A stretch of 64,000 nt of DNA from NCBI RefSeq assembly GCF_047511655.1, contig NC_133387.1, positions 141,232,853 to 141,296,852 on the forward strand, written 5' to 3'. The notes beneath the pieces are model-generated. The model was not told the origin of the DNA and ran no database searches. It saw only the letters and a list, made by a program, of their open reading frames with translations. Shown here piece by piece: positions 1-10,223 of the stretch (position 1 is its first letter; each line of letters begins with the position of its first letter). A program made the translations under genes and the position numbers. The stretch is from Castor canadensis (taxonomy: Eukaryota > Chordata > Mammalia > Rodentia > Castoridae).

Positions 1-101
1 CCCCCCACCCCTCACAAAAAACCTGTTTTGAAATTCATACATTGGATGCCTTAAAATTAGAATTGCCAGGTAAGTAACTTTCCTTTCTCTTCTTTTGGCA
101 G

Positions 102-227
102 AATCCATGATCACTTCCATTGGAAACCCAACACAAGTACTAAAAGTTAGAGAGACATTCGGAACTTGGATAAGAGAGTCTGCTAACAAGAGTGATGACC
201 GGATTTGGGTGACAGAACATTTTTCAG
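102..227 (+). CDS. GLDN: Gliomedin (GLDN), internal exon at the start of the olfactomedin domain
   Basis: Gliomedin is a type II membrane and secreted collagen/olfactomedin protein of Schwann-cell microvilli. It binds neurofascin-186 and NrCAM and clusters sodium channels at nodes of Ranvier. This exon encodes about 42 residues, including [25 protein letters not shown] and IWVTEHFSG, which I recognise as the beginning of the gliomedin olfactomedin domain. It contains an N-glycosylation sequon (NKS). The 3' splice site is the pyrimidine-rich tract ending ttggcag at 101. The donor is cag|gtac after 227. The exon ends after one base of a glycine codon, and the next exon at 1,531 completes it in frame. 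The signal anchor and collagen-like exons must lie upstream of the window. Confidence 0.95.
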
Positions 228-354
228 GTACTTTCACTCAACAGAAGATCCAAATGTGCCTGGTAATTAATTGTATTTTCCATCTGTTGCCCACCTTCAG
301 ACTTTTTTCTGTGTCTGAAATCCTCGCTATTACTGGTATACTATGTTGCTCTTT

Positions 355-662
355 ATTTGTTTTACTTTGGCAATACTAAGGGTTGAACTCACGCCCTCAT
401 AACTCATAACTCATGCTTGCTAGGCAGGCACTCTACCACTTGAGCCGTTTTACCAGTCCTTTTTGCATTGATTCTTTGCATTGATTATCTTTATGCCCAG
501 GCTAGCCTGCACTGCAATCCTACTATTTATGCTTGATCATGTAGCTGGGATGACAGGTACGCCCCACTGTGCCCAGCCATTGGTCGACATAGGGTCTGAC
601 CTCAAACCAGTGTCTAGCTCCTGAGTAGCTAGGATTATAGGCATGAGCCACTGGGCCCAGCC
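355..662 (-). repeat. B1-ID composite SINE, antisense, in GLDN intron
   Basis: The order is an ID-type tail (gggttgaactca...cttgctaggcaggcactctaccacttgagcc), then B1-type sequence ending in agctaggattataggcatgagccac. Read on the minus strand, this is a diverged 7SL-derived monomer followed by an ID unit. It lies just inside the intron after the 102-227 exon. Confidence 0.8.
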
Positions 663-1530
663 ACTTGCCCCTAATTTTAGAAAGCATAAAAGTGGAGGCA
701 GAATCCTTTCCTCCTTTGAGCATATTGGTGACAAATCTTGTAGTTCAGGTCACGGGGACATAAGCAGGACAATGTAGCCTATTCAATTTTAGGGAAAATA
801 CCCAGCAGCAAACAAAAAGCATGATGACTGAGGCCTTAAGAATCCCAAGGCCACAATTGAGAAGGGGTGTTAGAGATAAATTATTTGTGCACTGTCTGTC
901 TACAGTGGGCACCATCTTCCTTGGGGATCTGCTGCACAAGAAGGCAAAGGGCCACCTTGCAGTCACCCTGCAAAGAGCTGGGATCAGAGATTGCCTATGG
1001 TGGTTACAACATTTCTCCTTCCAGTAAGGGGTCAGGCCATTTGCACTGCTTGGCAAAGTTGCTGAGAAGAAACAGTGTTTTGATTTCACCAGGGCTAACT
1101 GGTCAGCTGGTAGTAACCGCCCAGATTACCAGCTGAGAAGAACCTGGCGCTCATGCCGAACATCCGCATTGGCCGCCACAGTGCGGGAAGGGGTTGGGGA
1201 CAGAGAGAGCTGCTTCACAGTGCCAAGTGTTTGCTGTTCGTGGTATAGACCCACGCTGCTCAAAGGTTTTATAAACACTATGGAGGGAGGCATGTATTCT
1301 CTCAGGAGGAGCAAAAGCTGCAATGACCATGTCCAGAAGACTTTTCAGGAACCCATAGGGTGGACCAGACTTTAAGTCTGGGAGTCTCCGGCTCTTCGCA
1401 CTGGACAAGGGACCTCAGGGAAGGAAGATCTCACTCTCAAGTTCCCTCCTGTCACCTTCCTCCCTGACTCACTGTCCAAAAGGGACTGCTGGCAGCAGGT
1501 AACCACCTTCCCCTGCCTTCCCTCCTGCAG

Positions 1531-1681
1531 GCATCATGGTGAAGGAATTCAAAGACCAGCCTGCGCTTCTGAACGGCAGTTATAGACTCATCCACCTCCC
1601 GCATTACTTCCATGGCTGTGGGCATGCTGTTTACAATGACTGTCTCTACTACCACAAAGGGGGCTCCAACACCATAGTGAG
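1531..1681 (+). CDS. GLDN: Gliomedin (GLDN), penultimate coding exon, olfactomedin domain
   Basis: The acceptor is cctcctgcag at 1,521-1,530 and the donor is gtgagc after 1,681, both consensus. Reading on from the preceding exon gives [19 protein letters not shown], then [16 protein letters not shown] and [13 protein letters not shown], about 50 residues. The HGCGH cysteine and the [10 protein letters not shown] stretch are typical of olfactomedin propellers and match gliomedin. NGS is a glycosylation sequon. The codon following YND is TGT (Cys), where I recall Ser in human gliomedin and in myocilin, so this copy may carry an extra cysteine. The exon ends after two bases of an Arg codon that the final exon completes. 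It was too short to appear as an ORF of its own. Confidence 0.95.
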
Positions 1682-1734
1682 GTGAGCCACCTGGACCACC
1701 CTCCCCATGTCCCACAGCCCCTTTCTCACATCCC

Positions 1735-1862
1735 GGACAGTGCCTACTATGTGGTACCCTCCTAAGCCACTTAAGAGTGGGGACTGTGTTTCTGCCATCT
1801 TTCTGTCTCCAAGGCTGACACATAGTTGGAAGTTAACCAAGGTTTGTTGACCAAATGAATGG
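1735..1862 (+). repeat. MIR fragment in GLDN intron
   Basis: The segment gctgacacatagttggaag followed by ggtttgttgaccaaatgaat resembles the 3' half of MIR (gcacatagtaggtgctcaataaatgtttgttgaatgaatg). Confidence 0.6.
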
Positions 1863-2044
1863 CAGGAGACAGGGAGAGATCTCATGCCCAGCCCCTTCCT
1901 GGGATCTGAACACTGTGAGGGAAGGTCAGAGGCAAGCAGGTGGACACATGAACGCTGAGAGCTCCAGCTTACTCACCCTGTGAGAAAAGAAAGAGAACCC
2001 AGAGCTCCCTCTGATTGCAAGGTGGTACTCCTTGATATCTGAGT

Positions 2045-2172
2045 TTTGCTTTGTTTTGTTTTTTTGTTTCTTTTGAGACAAGATCTCACCATGTAGCCTA
2101 GACTAGCCTGGAACTTTCCATCCACCTTCCTCAGCCTCCTGAGTGCTGAGATTACAGCATCATGCCTGGCTC
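2045..2172 (-). repeat. B1 SINE, antisense, in GLDN intron
   Basis: A T-rich run is followed by ttttgagacaagatctcacc, a tgtagcctagactagcctgg-type core and cctcctgagtgctgagattacag. This is the reverse complement of a 7SL-derived B1 monomer. Confidence 0.85.
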
Positions 2173-2439
2173 TGATATCAGTTTTGTTTTGAAGAAACTG
2201 GGGTGTAAGAAATTTCATGTCACAACTGAGATCATTGAAGACTAGGACTGTAACCCAAAGTCAGGTGTCTTTACCTTCTGGTTAACCTATCATTCTGATG
2301 GAGCCGACCTGGGGACCAGCTCGCCTTCTCCTTTGCTTTCCCCAGGAGAAGGGAGGGAGCTACCTCGGCAGATACCTGAGTCTTCCTGCCACCCCACAAG
2401 AATTGTTAAAGTTTTATCTTTATGGTTCAAGAAGAAATA

Positions 2440-2612
2440 AAGCTCTGAGCTTTAGAGGTAGAAGCAGGTCATCTTGGGCGAATCAAGAGAGCAATGAACA
2501 GAAAGTCAGGACACCTGGTTTCTGGTTCCAACTCTTGCACCTATTCCTTGATAAGACAGATAATGGACTCTGTGGCCTCACCTCAATAAAGAGTGAAATA
2601 TATCCTCTGCCT
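2440..2612 (+). repeat. MIR in GLDN intron
   Basis: The stretch gtcaggacacctggtttctgg followed by ccaactcttgcacct and a gacagataatggactctgtg-type body matches the MIR core order (gagtcaggagacctgggttc...). It is diverged. The rest of the intron from 2,613 to 3,690 shows nothing I recognise. Confidence 0.5.
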
Positions 2613-3689
2613 CCTTCCAGCTCTACCCCCATGTGAAACATAATCCCAGTATTAAGACTACCATGCTCCTAGTCATTCAAGACAATGACCTTGAGGAGGG
2701 ACTGGGCCCCTTCTTTCTCATCTTCTTCCTACCTAACAATCATTTTGGCATTTGAGAGCTCAGGTTAGCTTGCAGTTGGATCTACGACATAAGACTCAGG
2801 TGTCAGCTGTGGCAGGAAGTCCCCTCTCCTTTGTCTTCCCTGTCACTCCACTTGGGCAGAGTCTCATGCTGGTGGAAAAGGGACAACTGATTCACCTCAC
2901 AAGACACACTCCTGCCTGATGCTTCTCATCTAAACTGGGGCTCTGGGCTGCCATTGGTGCAGGGGTGGCATACTAGGGGAGTTTTGGGGTGAAGGAGTCT
3001 CAGAATGAAGATTGGCCTCTTTAAGGAAGTTTGTCTTCTATGGAAGCTCAACTTTGCTAGCTGGTTAGGGGACCAGTCAAGAGGCCTGCTCCGTGCCATG
3101 CCACAGGCTGGGAGGCTGGATCAGGGCCTGCTCTTTCTGGGAGAGATAAGCCTCACAAGAAATGCAGCCACCAGGTGCTCATAGCTCACAGCAGCACTCA
3201 GAGGAAGGGGAACTCCTGTGACCTGAGATGGCCAGGGCGCTTCCCGAGTCCTCATTCTTCTCTAGTTTCTGTTCAGATTCATTTCAAGTTTTCTTAATCA
3301 ACTTTAGGTCTGTGCTCAAATGCTCTGCCTCAGAGTCATTCGTTCCACTTTTCCTCTGCTGCTCAATAGCATCCTCTGGTGTCTGCTTTTAGCCTAACAT
3401 CACTGAATTGTCATTCCTGGATTTAGGTAGTTTTTGAATCATAATTCACTTTTTGGATGCCATCTGTGGTTGGAATCTGCCAAGTCAGGCAGCCCCCAGG
3501 AGCTAAGGTGATGGAATTCAACACCATAGTTTAAGTTATCAACTGCCTACCTGACAAGAAAATTGTCTACTCAGCCCTAACTTTGCTACTTTTCTTCTAG
3601 GCTGGTAACTTTTTCCTTAATTTGAAATACTGTGAGTTTGGTTTATTTTTTCTTAAAATCCCAACATGCAATAAAAGAATAACTGACAA

Positions 3690-3800
3690 AAGTTGGAGTT
3701 AGGAAACCTAAGTTCAAACTCTGGCTCTGCTATTTGTATCAGGAACTGGCCACTTCCTTTTCAAATGTCAAAGGAAAGATCTGGACCTTTGAGAGGTCAT
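3690..3800 (+). repeat. MIR in GLDN intron
   Basis: Sequence from 3,692 (ttggagttaggaaacctaag, then ttcaaactctggctctgct) is a clear MIR core followed by a decayed cacttcctt segment. Confidence 0.7.
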
Positions 3801-4078
3801 GCAGTTGGTCCAACATGCGAAAGGATGAGTGGGGTTCATTTTCCCAGGCTCACATGGTTAGTGAGCAGTTGCTTAGATCCAAGTTCATTCTAACACCCAC
3901 TGGTCCTTCACACTACACTGCTGCCTCCTGTTTCTTCTGCCACCACTGTTCTTCAGGGCCTTGCTACTCATAGCTCTTTGGAAAGACCAGTAGAGTAGGG
4001 ACTCCTTGGATCTTGGCAGCAGTGCAGAACACCAGACCTCACCCCAGAACTACTAATTCACATTATTAAGGAGCCTAG

Positions 4079-4609
<531 letters not shown>

Positions 4610-4704
4610 TGCCCTCCTCTCTGTTCCCCTCAGTACTTTCCATGTGTTTTCTGAGGCCATTTCCATCTCCACAGAAAACTTGTCTTGGTGATTCCTCCAC
4701 AAAC

Positions 4705-4800
4705 TCTCTGGGCAAGTTAGCTCTCCTTTCTTGGGGCTTGGTTTCCACATTGGTGATGTGAAACAGCTGGCTAAATTGAATGGTAAGAGTCCCTCTACCT
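4705..4800 (+). repeat. MIR-like fragment in GLDN 3' UTR
   Basis: The stretch tctgggcaagttagctctcc followed by tggggcttggtttccacatt resembles the MIR segment ttgggcaagtcacttaacct...ggcctcagtttcctcatctg. Confidence 0.5.
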
Positions 4801-4859
4801 GTAGGAAATTATGAAATTCTTAGTTGTTACTATTCTTATAACGTATAACATATATAACG

Positions 4860-4862
<3 letters not shown>

Positions 4863-4909
<47 letters not shown>
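4863..4909. repeat. (TA)n microsatellite in GLDN 3' UTR
   Basis: About 23 TA units run almost without interruption. They lie 250 bases past the stop codon and are likely length-polymorphic. Confidence 0.95.
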
Positions 4910-5399
4910 CTTTGTTTGGGGGGATCGGGGGGCTAGTCACATGTGAGAAAATCTTCCTTGTAGTTGACAGTCCCTGTTGCTTGAGCAGTGAATTTCTCAG
5001 TGCTGACTTATATTTGGGACCTTGGGAAGGCTCACTGATCCTTTAAGGCATCTAAAGTGCCACATTATCAATAATTTACTGCTTTTCTCTGAATGCTACC
5101 ACAGAATGGCCATTGTCCTCAGCTCCTGATTGCAACTCTAAGATTAACAAAATCCAGGAACAGTAGTAGGCTCAGGTTTCTGTTGAATGATACAGAATCG
5201 AGCTCTTTCAGGTTCCTGTCAATGTCTAAACATGTTGATTTGTGCTGAAGATCATGAACCTGAGCCCTCAGATCACTTTGGCTGCTTCTACCATAACTGT
5301 GGATCACTCTCAGGGTACTGAATACTGAGTGAGTGGACATTAATCTGGCTAGAATCATAAGAAGCACTTTTCAGTTTTCAGAAGAGGTACCATTTGTGG

Positions 5400-5625
5400 T
5401 TATCTAGAACAAGGGTGAGCAAACCATGGCTAAACAGCCAAAGCCAGCCCCTCACCTGTTTGTAAATAAAATTTTATTGGAACATGTCATATTCATGTGT
5501 TTATGTATTATAGCTCATGACTACTTTTGTTCAACAGCAGAGTTTAGTAGTTGCAATAGACACTGTGTGGCTCTATAAATCCAAAACATTACTATCTAGC
5601 CCTTTCCAGAAAATGTGGATCTGGA
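5400..5625. mobile_element. Old non-autonomous DNA transposon (hAT/MER type) in GLDN 3' UTR
   Basis: The order is caagggtgagcaaaccatgg, then aaataaaattttattggaac, then gcagagtttagtagttgcaa, then ttactatctagccctttcca. This reproduces the widespread mammalian palindromic MER family that reads cagggg(t)cggcaaac...attttattggaacac...agttgagtagttgcaac...actatctggcccttt. I do not assign the exact subfamily. Its ends are decayed. It supplies an AATAAA near 5,464. Confidence 0.65.
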
Positions 5626-6342
5626 ATACAAAGTGAGCCTGTTTCTTGAAGGGCTTACTCTCCAGAATCTGTTTTGTTTTAAGGAGTGGCCTTTGATATG
5701 ATCTGAGTTGTTGGCAGAGGGGAAGACTGAGAACAGCATAAAATGAAGTGGGCCTCCGCAAAAGCAGTTGGAGCTGTCTTTCCCAAACAGTTTTAAAGGA
5801 TGATCTCGTCCCCTTGGGTATCAGGAAAAGGATCCAGTTTAATTTGCTCCTAAATGCACTAAAACATGCATATTTTTGGCCATCTTGATTCTTCAGTCAT
5901 CTTTCCACCTAACACTGAGCTCTGGGTATAGTCACTGAGAATACAGAATCACCTGTAAAATTCACTGCGCCCTAGAAAGAGAAGCTAGAAAACTCTTAAA
6001 AAGATCGGTCAGCAATCTGCCCCAACTTGTTTGTATGTTCTGAAGCCTTTTCTCTGGGCTCACGTCCATCCTCAGTGACTCTGAATCCTGTTTATACTAT
6101 ATTAATAGACGCATTTGTAAACCTAGGGGGTGTGCAGATTTAAATATTTAAATCTCTACATCCCCTGAAAATACCCAGGCAGCTGTTCGTGATGTGTTTG
6201 TTATTGTCAAGTTCTCAAGAGAATGGGTTTTGAAACTTCACACATGTATACTTTTTAATTAGATTCATGTCACCACTGCTTTTAGAAAATACTCTTCTTA
6301 GATTCCTGTTTTGTAATGAGTTTCATTTTGATCATTGTATCT

Positions 6343-6348
6343 AATAAA
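6343..6348 (+). terminator. GLDN: Candidate GLDN polyadenylation signal AATAAA
   Basis: AATAAATAATAG begins at 6,343 and is followed within 30-60 bases by TG-rich sequence (gagtgttgctgtttctg). Alternatives are AATAAA at 6,495-6,500 and one inside the transposon fossil near 5,464. A usual 3' UTR of 1.5-2 kb favours 6,343. Confidence 0.45.
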
Positions 6349-6554
6349 TAATAGTGTTCTTTTAAAGTATTTAAATGAGTGTTGCTGTTTCTGAAGACAG
6401 TAGACGTGGATATGGACACAATTTCATGGTAATAATGTCAGTGGAAATATAAAATACTAATGTATATAAAGCAAGTAAAAGAGTTTAGTTATTGAATAAA
6501 CACATGTTCCTTTTAAGAAAATGTTCTAGAAGACCCAATTTTGGTATCTGAGCA

Positions 6555-6700
6555 GTCTTAGCTTTTGGGGGTATGGGGGGAGTTAGGGTCTCGCTTTGTT
6601 GCTCATGGTGGCCTGGGACTCCTGGTATCAAGTGGTCCTCCTGCTTAGTCTCCCTCGCAGCTGGCACTATAGGCAGGCACCACTGACCCTGGTTCTTTGG
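6555..6700 (-). repeat. B1-type SINE, antisense
   Basis: The stretch agttagggtctcgctttgttgc, then cctgggactcctggtatcaag, then agctggcactataggcaggc is the reverse complement of a 7SL-derived SINE. It lies just past the inferred end of GLDN. Confidence 0.75.
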
Positions 6701-6756
6701 TTCTCTTAATTGTGGGCAGGGAATCATGGTTACTATTAGAGAATCTCATACTGATT

Positions 6757-6842
6757 TTTTTTTTTGATGGCCCTGGGGTTTGAACTCAGGGCCTCACACT
6801 TGCTAAGCAGGTGCTCTTAGGGCTTGAGTCATTCCGCCAGCC
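6757..6842 (-). repeat. ID SINE, antisense
   Basis: A T-run, then ctggggtttgaactcagggc, then gctaagcaggtgctcttagg and gagtcattccgccagccc. Its reverse complement is an ID (tRNA-Ala/BC1-like) unit with an A-tail. Confidence 0.85.
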
Positions 6843-7989
6843 CTGATTTTTTTCTTTTTTTGCAATGGTACAGTTAATATAAAAACAAGTTAATTTGATC
6901 AGTGTTTAATGACAGTGGGGAATTTTATAATCTGACAGTTTGTCTTTAGAATAAAAGGAATTAAGATTTGATTTATTCTTTCCCGCAAACAGATTTTTAC
7001 TTGATTTTTTAAAAGTTTCAGGCTCACTGATAAAAGAGAATGCACAATCTAATGTTATGTCAAGACACTGTTTTAGCAGTTCACACTCTCACTTATAACC
7101 AAAGTTGCTTTAAAGCACCCTCCAATTCTCTGCGCTTCTGATGTCAGCAGCAAAGCAAATAACTCTCTAATTCGCTCGAATCTAAAGTAGATAGTTTACC
7201 ACTGGAAAGTAAATAAAACCAGTCATTCCAACTTCACAGCTAGGCCAGACCCTATTTCAAAGCATTTTCTTTCAGCTAATAAAAGCTGTGCAGCTGTGCA
7301 GGTGGCTGTGGCCTCCATCTGTCACGAGACACTGGTGTTGGGACAGAGAAAAAGTTCTGGGTGGAAAGATTTTAAATGAGGAGTTATTACCTTCAGTGTC
7401 ACCAGGTGAAAGATAATTGAATCCATATAATTCTTGAAGAGGGAAGTGCTGTTTTCCATCCACAAAGTACATTTTGGCTATAACTATCTGGTGTCAAACT
7501 ATCTGAAGGAGAAGTGAGTGACAAGGCATCGTAATTTCCACCCAGCTGCTATGACCTTGTGTAAGTTTTAATCGTAAGCACAGATTCTGAGCAACAAATA
7601 AATAATGGTGAATGTCTTTTTATTGTAATTTATATAACTTTAGTCAAATAAAATAATCACATAAAACAACCCCATGTTGAAACAAGTATTTTGTTACTTT
7701 TGTCTCTTGTTAACTTATATGTAATATTTTAAAGAAAAAAATAAATCTAAACAATATAATAGAATTATATAGGTTGCTGCTCTGTAGGAACTTTCATGAT
7801 TTGCTAGTTCCCTCTGAATATGGAAGAACTGTTGGCCTGGACTGTTTTTGCTATAGAAAAACATGAAAAATAGAAATCTTCTTGGTAGAATTACTGATTC
7901 TGGATAAATACATGTGGAGATTTGCTTCTATGTCAGCATGGACAAGACACCTGAAAACAGTATTTGGGGCTAAGAATAAAAATAACCAC
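6843..7989. other. Intergenic stretch without recognised features
   Basis: AT-rich unique-looking sequence downstream of GLDN. I see no convincing ORF, repeat or splice pattern in it. Confidence 0.5.
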
Positions 7990-8135
7990 TTTTAAAAACT
8001 AGATTTGTGTGAATTTGGACAAGTCTCAATCCTTTGGAGCCTCAGATTCATTCATGAAAGGTGGGTAGTAGGACTTACTTCACTTGATTTTTCTGTGAAT
8101 TGCTCTGATAATTATACAATTCTTGATAAATTATA
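7990..8135 (+). repeat. MIR
   Basis: The stretch gtgaatttggacaagtctca, then tttggagcctcagattcatt, then gtaggacttacttcacttg follows the MIR order (tgaccttgggcaagtcact...gagcctcagtttcctcatc...gtacctacctcat). Confidence 0.75.
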
Positions 8136-8394
8136 ATTCTTACTTTTCTAGTTTGTCCTAAGGGAGCCAGAATCATGCTATTCTTACAGCCTTATCTAGG
8201 GCTACAGAAAAGGGACACAAGGACAATAGTTTCCTCATGCTGATCTGTTTGATCAGGTAGGTAACATTGTCAGACCACCAAAAATGGTCCCTTAGTCGGA
8301 CAATGAATTTACATTAAACCTGCCTTCAAACAGTGGAAAGACAGTTCAGAAACCTTCTGCTCTGACCTCCTTACAACCTGCCAATGACTTTTTT

Positions 8395-8587
8395 CTTTTT
8401 TCTTTTTTTTTTTGCGGTGCTGGGGTTTGAACTCAGGGCCTACACCTTGAGTCACTCCACCAGCCCTTTTTTATGATGGATTTTTTTCTCATGAACTGTT
8501 TGCCCTGGCTGGCTTCAAACCAATCCTCCTGATCTCTGCCTCCTGAGTAGCTAGGATGACAGGGGTGAGCCACCAGTGCCTGGCTGA
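8395..8587 (-). repeat. B1-ID composite SINE, antisense, relatively well preserved
   Basis: A T-rich tail precedes gcggtgctggggtttgaactc, a shortened ID unit (cctacaccttgagtcactcc) and accagccctttttta. B1 sequence follows (tgaactgtttgccctggctg, then ctcctgagtagctaggatga, then gtgagccaccagtgcctggc). This ID-shortened composite is the best clue to the rodent lineage. Confidence 0.85.
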
Positions 8588-8992
8588 CAATGACTTTTGT
8601 AATTAAAATATTACAAATCTAAAAGAGAAGTCCAAAAACTAGTGGGCCATTCTGGCCTTGCATGTGATTTTAAGATATCTAAATCTTGGAGCTGTTCACT
8701 GTAGATTGAAGATAAGGGTAAAATTCATCTCTCTGTCTCACTGCTTTTCTCTGCAGTCTCTGAAGACCTAGAGGAGAAAAATATAACTTAACAGCTGAGT
8801 CAAGTCAAGAAGAGTTTAAACTACATCTCAAATCTGATTCTTGTGTCAAGCAGTCTGGCATTGAATGCAGCCAAGGGGCCATGTCCACTATCACAGAATG
8901 ATAAGAGGTCAACCCTAAATGGGACCCTCACAGAACACTTCATCCAACCCCTCATTCTCAAGCCTAGGAAAGCAAGACCAGAGAGGATGACT

Positions 8993-9079
8993 GGACTGGC
9001 AGAGTAGCTCAAGTGATAGAGCACCTGCCTAGCAAGCTTGAGGCCCTGAGTTCAAACCCCAGTGCTACCCAAAACAAAA
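8993..9079 (+). repeat. ID SINE with target-site duplication
   Basis: The unit runs ggactggcagagtagctcaa, gtgatagagcacctgcctag, caagcttgaggccctgagtt and caaaccccagtgctaccc, then an A-rich tail. It retains a tRNA-like shape with A and B boxes. It is flanked by 14-bp direct repeats with two mismatches (8,979-8,992 and 9,080-9,093, cagagagga-y-r-act). Confidence 0.92.
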
Positions 9080-9227
9080 CAGAGAGGACAACTAACTCAC
9101 CCCATCTTACAGTGAAGTGCCAGAGTTAAGAACAGACGCACTTTACTTTCTTTCCCACCTTATTCTGCCATGGTTCTTATCATTGGAAAGTGAAAATAAT
9201 TAACTTTGAGCTTGTTTGTAAAAGACA

Positions 9228-9442
9228 TTTTTTTGTGGGACTAGGGTTTGAACTCAGGCCTTCATTCATGCAAAATAGGCACTCTTGTCAATTGAGCCAC
9301 ACCTCCAGTCCATTTTGCTCTGGCTGTTTTGGAGTTGGGTCTCATGAAGTATTTGTCTGGGCTGAACTTAAGCCACAATCCTCCCAATCTCAGCCTCCCA
9401 AGTAGCTAGAATTATAGGTGTGAGCCACCAGCACCCAGCTGA
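9228..9442 (-). repeat. B1-ID composite SINE, antisense
   Basis: A T-run, then gactagggtttgaactcagg, then attgagccacacctccagtc (ID part). B1 part follows: ggagttgggtctcatgaagt, then cagcctcccaagtagctaga and gtgtgagccaccagcaccc. Confidence 0.8.
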
Positions 9443-10223
9443 CACTCCACTTTTAAAATCTACATGTAGCAGAATATGCCAAAACCAGCCTAGTCAGACA
9501 TTTCTGAGTTCATCACTCAGAAATGCCAACAATCACCTGGGAAATAATACATGGGCAGGACGAAGCCCAGCACCACCTGTTACTTTAAAAACTGCCTATG
9601 CTGCCAGGTGGCCCTTCCTTGCCCAAAGTTCTAGAAACTTCAAAGTAACCACCATGTGGTGCTCACCAGCTCTAGACCATTTGCACAAATTACTTCACTT
9701 ACTCAGAGATGCCCAAGTGAAAACCCCAGAAGCATCTCTTTTCTACTCCATGTTTAAATCCTCCCCAAATGTAGCTGATATTCTGATGCACTCGCTTTCA
9801 TGGATCCACTTCCTGCTTCTGGAGCTGGAACTGCTGTCAGCCCACCACCTTCAGTTGTCAGCCTCTGCAGGATTTGCTAGAGCTGCACAAAGCCACATAG
9901 CCCAAGGATGTGCCCCTCATCCGATGACTGATCAATGCATGAGTGTAAAGGCCTAGACATTGCAGCCCACCTTGGAATTATGGTAAAGGGCCATTCTAGT
10001 GTCAGAGTCCCCCTTCTTTCTTCCAAATCTGTGTGCATCACAAATTTGCACTCTGTGTCTCTCCTGCTGCCAGATCCTCCCTTCCACAGGAGTTGTTCCT
10101 AAGGTGCTCCTTAACTACATCCTCTGGCTGCTGGTCTCCATGTCATCCTTAACTCCCAGGGACCTTGGCTTGTTGTGAAGTTGCCACAATAAAATACAGG
10201 GTGCCAAGGTAAATTTTAATTTC
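9443..10223. other. Intergenic stretch without recognised gene
   Basis: A 178-codon open frame (9,420-9,956, +) starts inside the preceding SINE and matches no family I know. The composition is ordinary. I see nothing else. Confidence 0.5.

Larger units (their letters stand above)
4610..6370 (+). other. GLDN: GLDN 3' untranslated region (extent inferred)
   Basis: The sequence downstream of the stop is non-coding. It contains a MIR-like piece, a (TA)n tract and a DNA-transposon remnant, annotated separately. The end is inferred from the AATAAA-containing cluster at 6,343-6,348. The exact cleavage site cannot be read from the sequence. Confidence 0.6.

Noticed and set aside
8993-9079. A functional tRNA gene
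   Set aside because: The tRNA-like boxes belong to an ID SINE with an A-rich tail and target-site duplication.
9420-9956. A 178-codon open frame on the plus strand as a possible gene
   Set aside because: It starts within a SINE, has no recognisable domain, and lacks splice or promoter context. It is likely chance.
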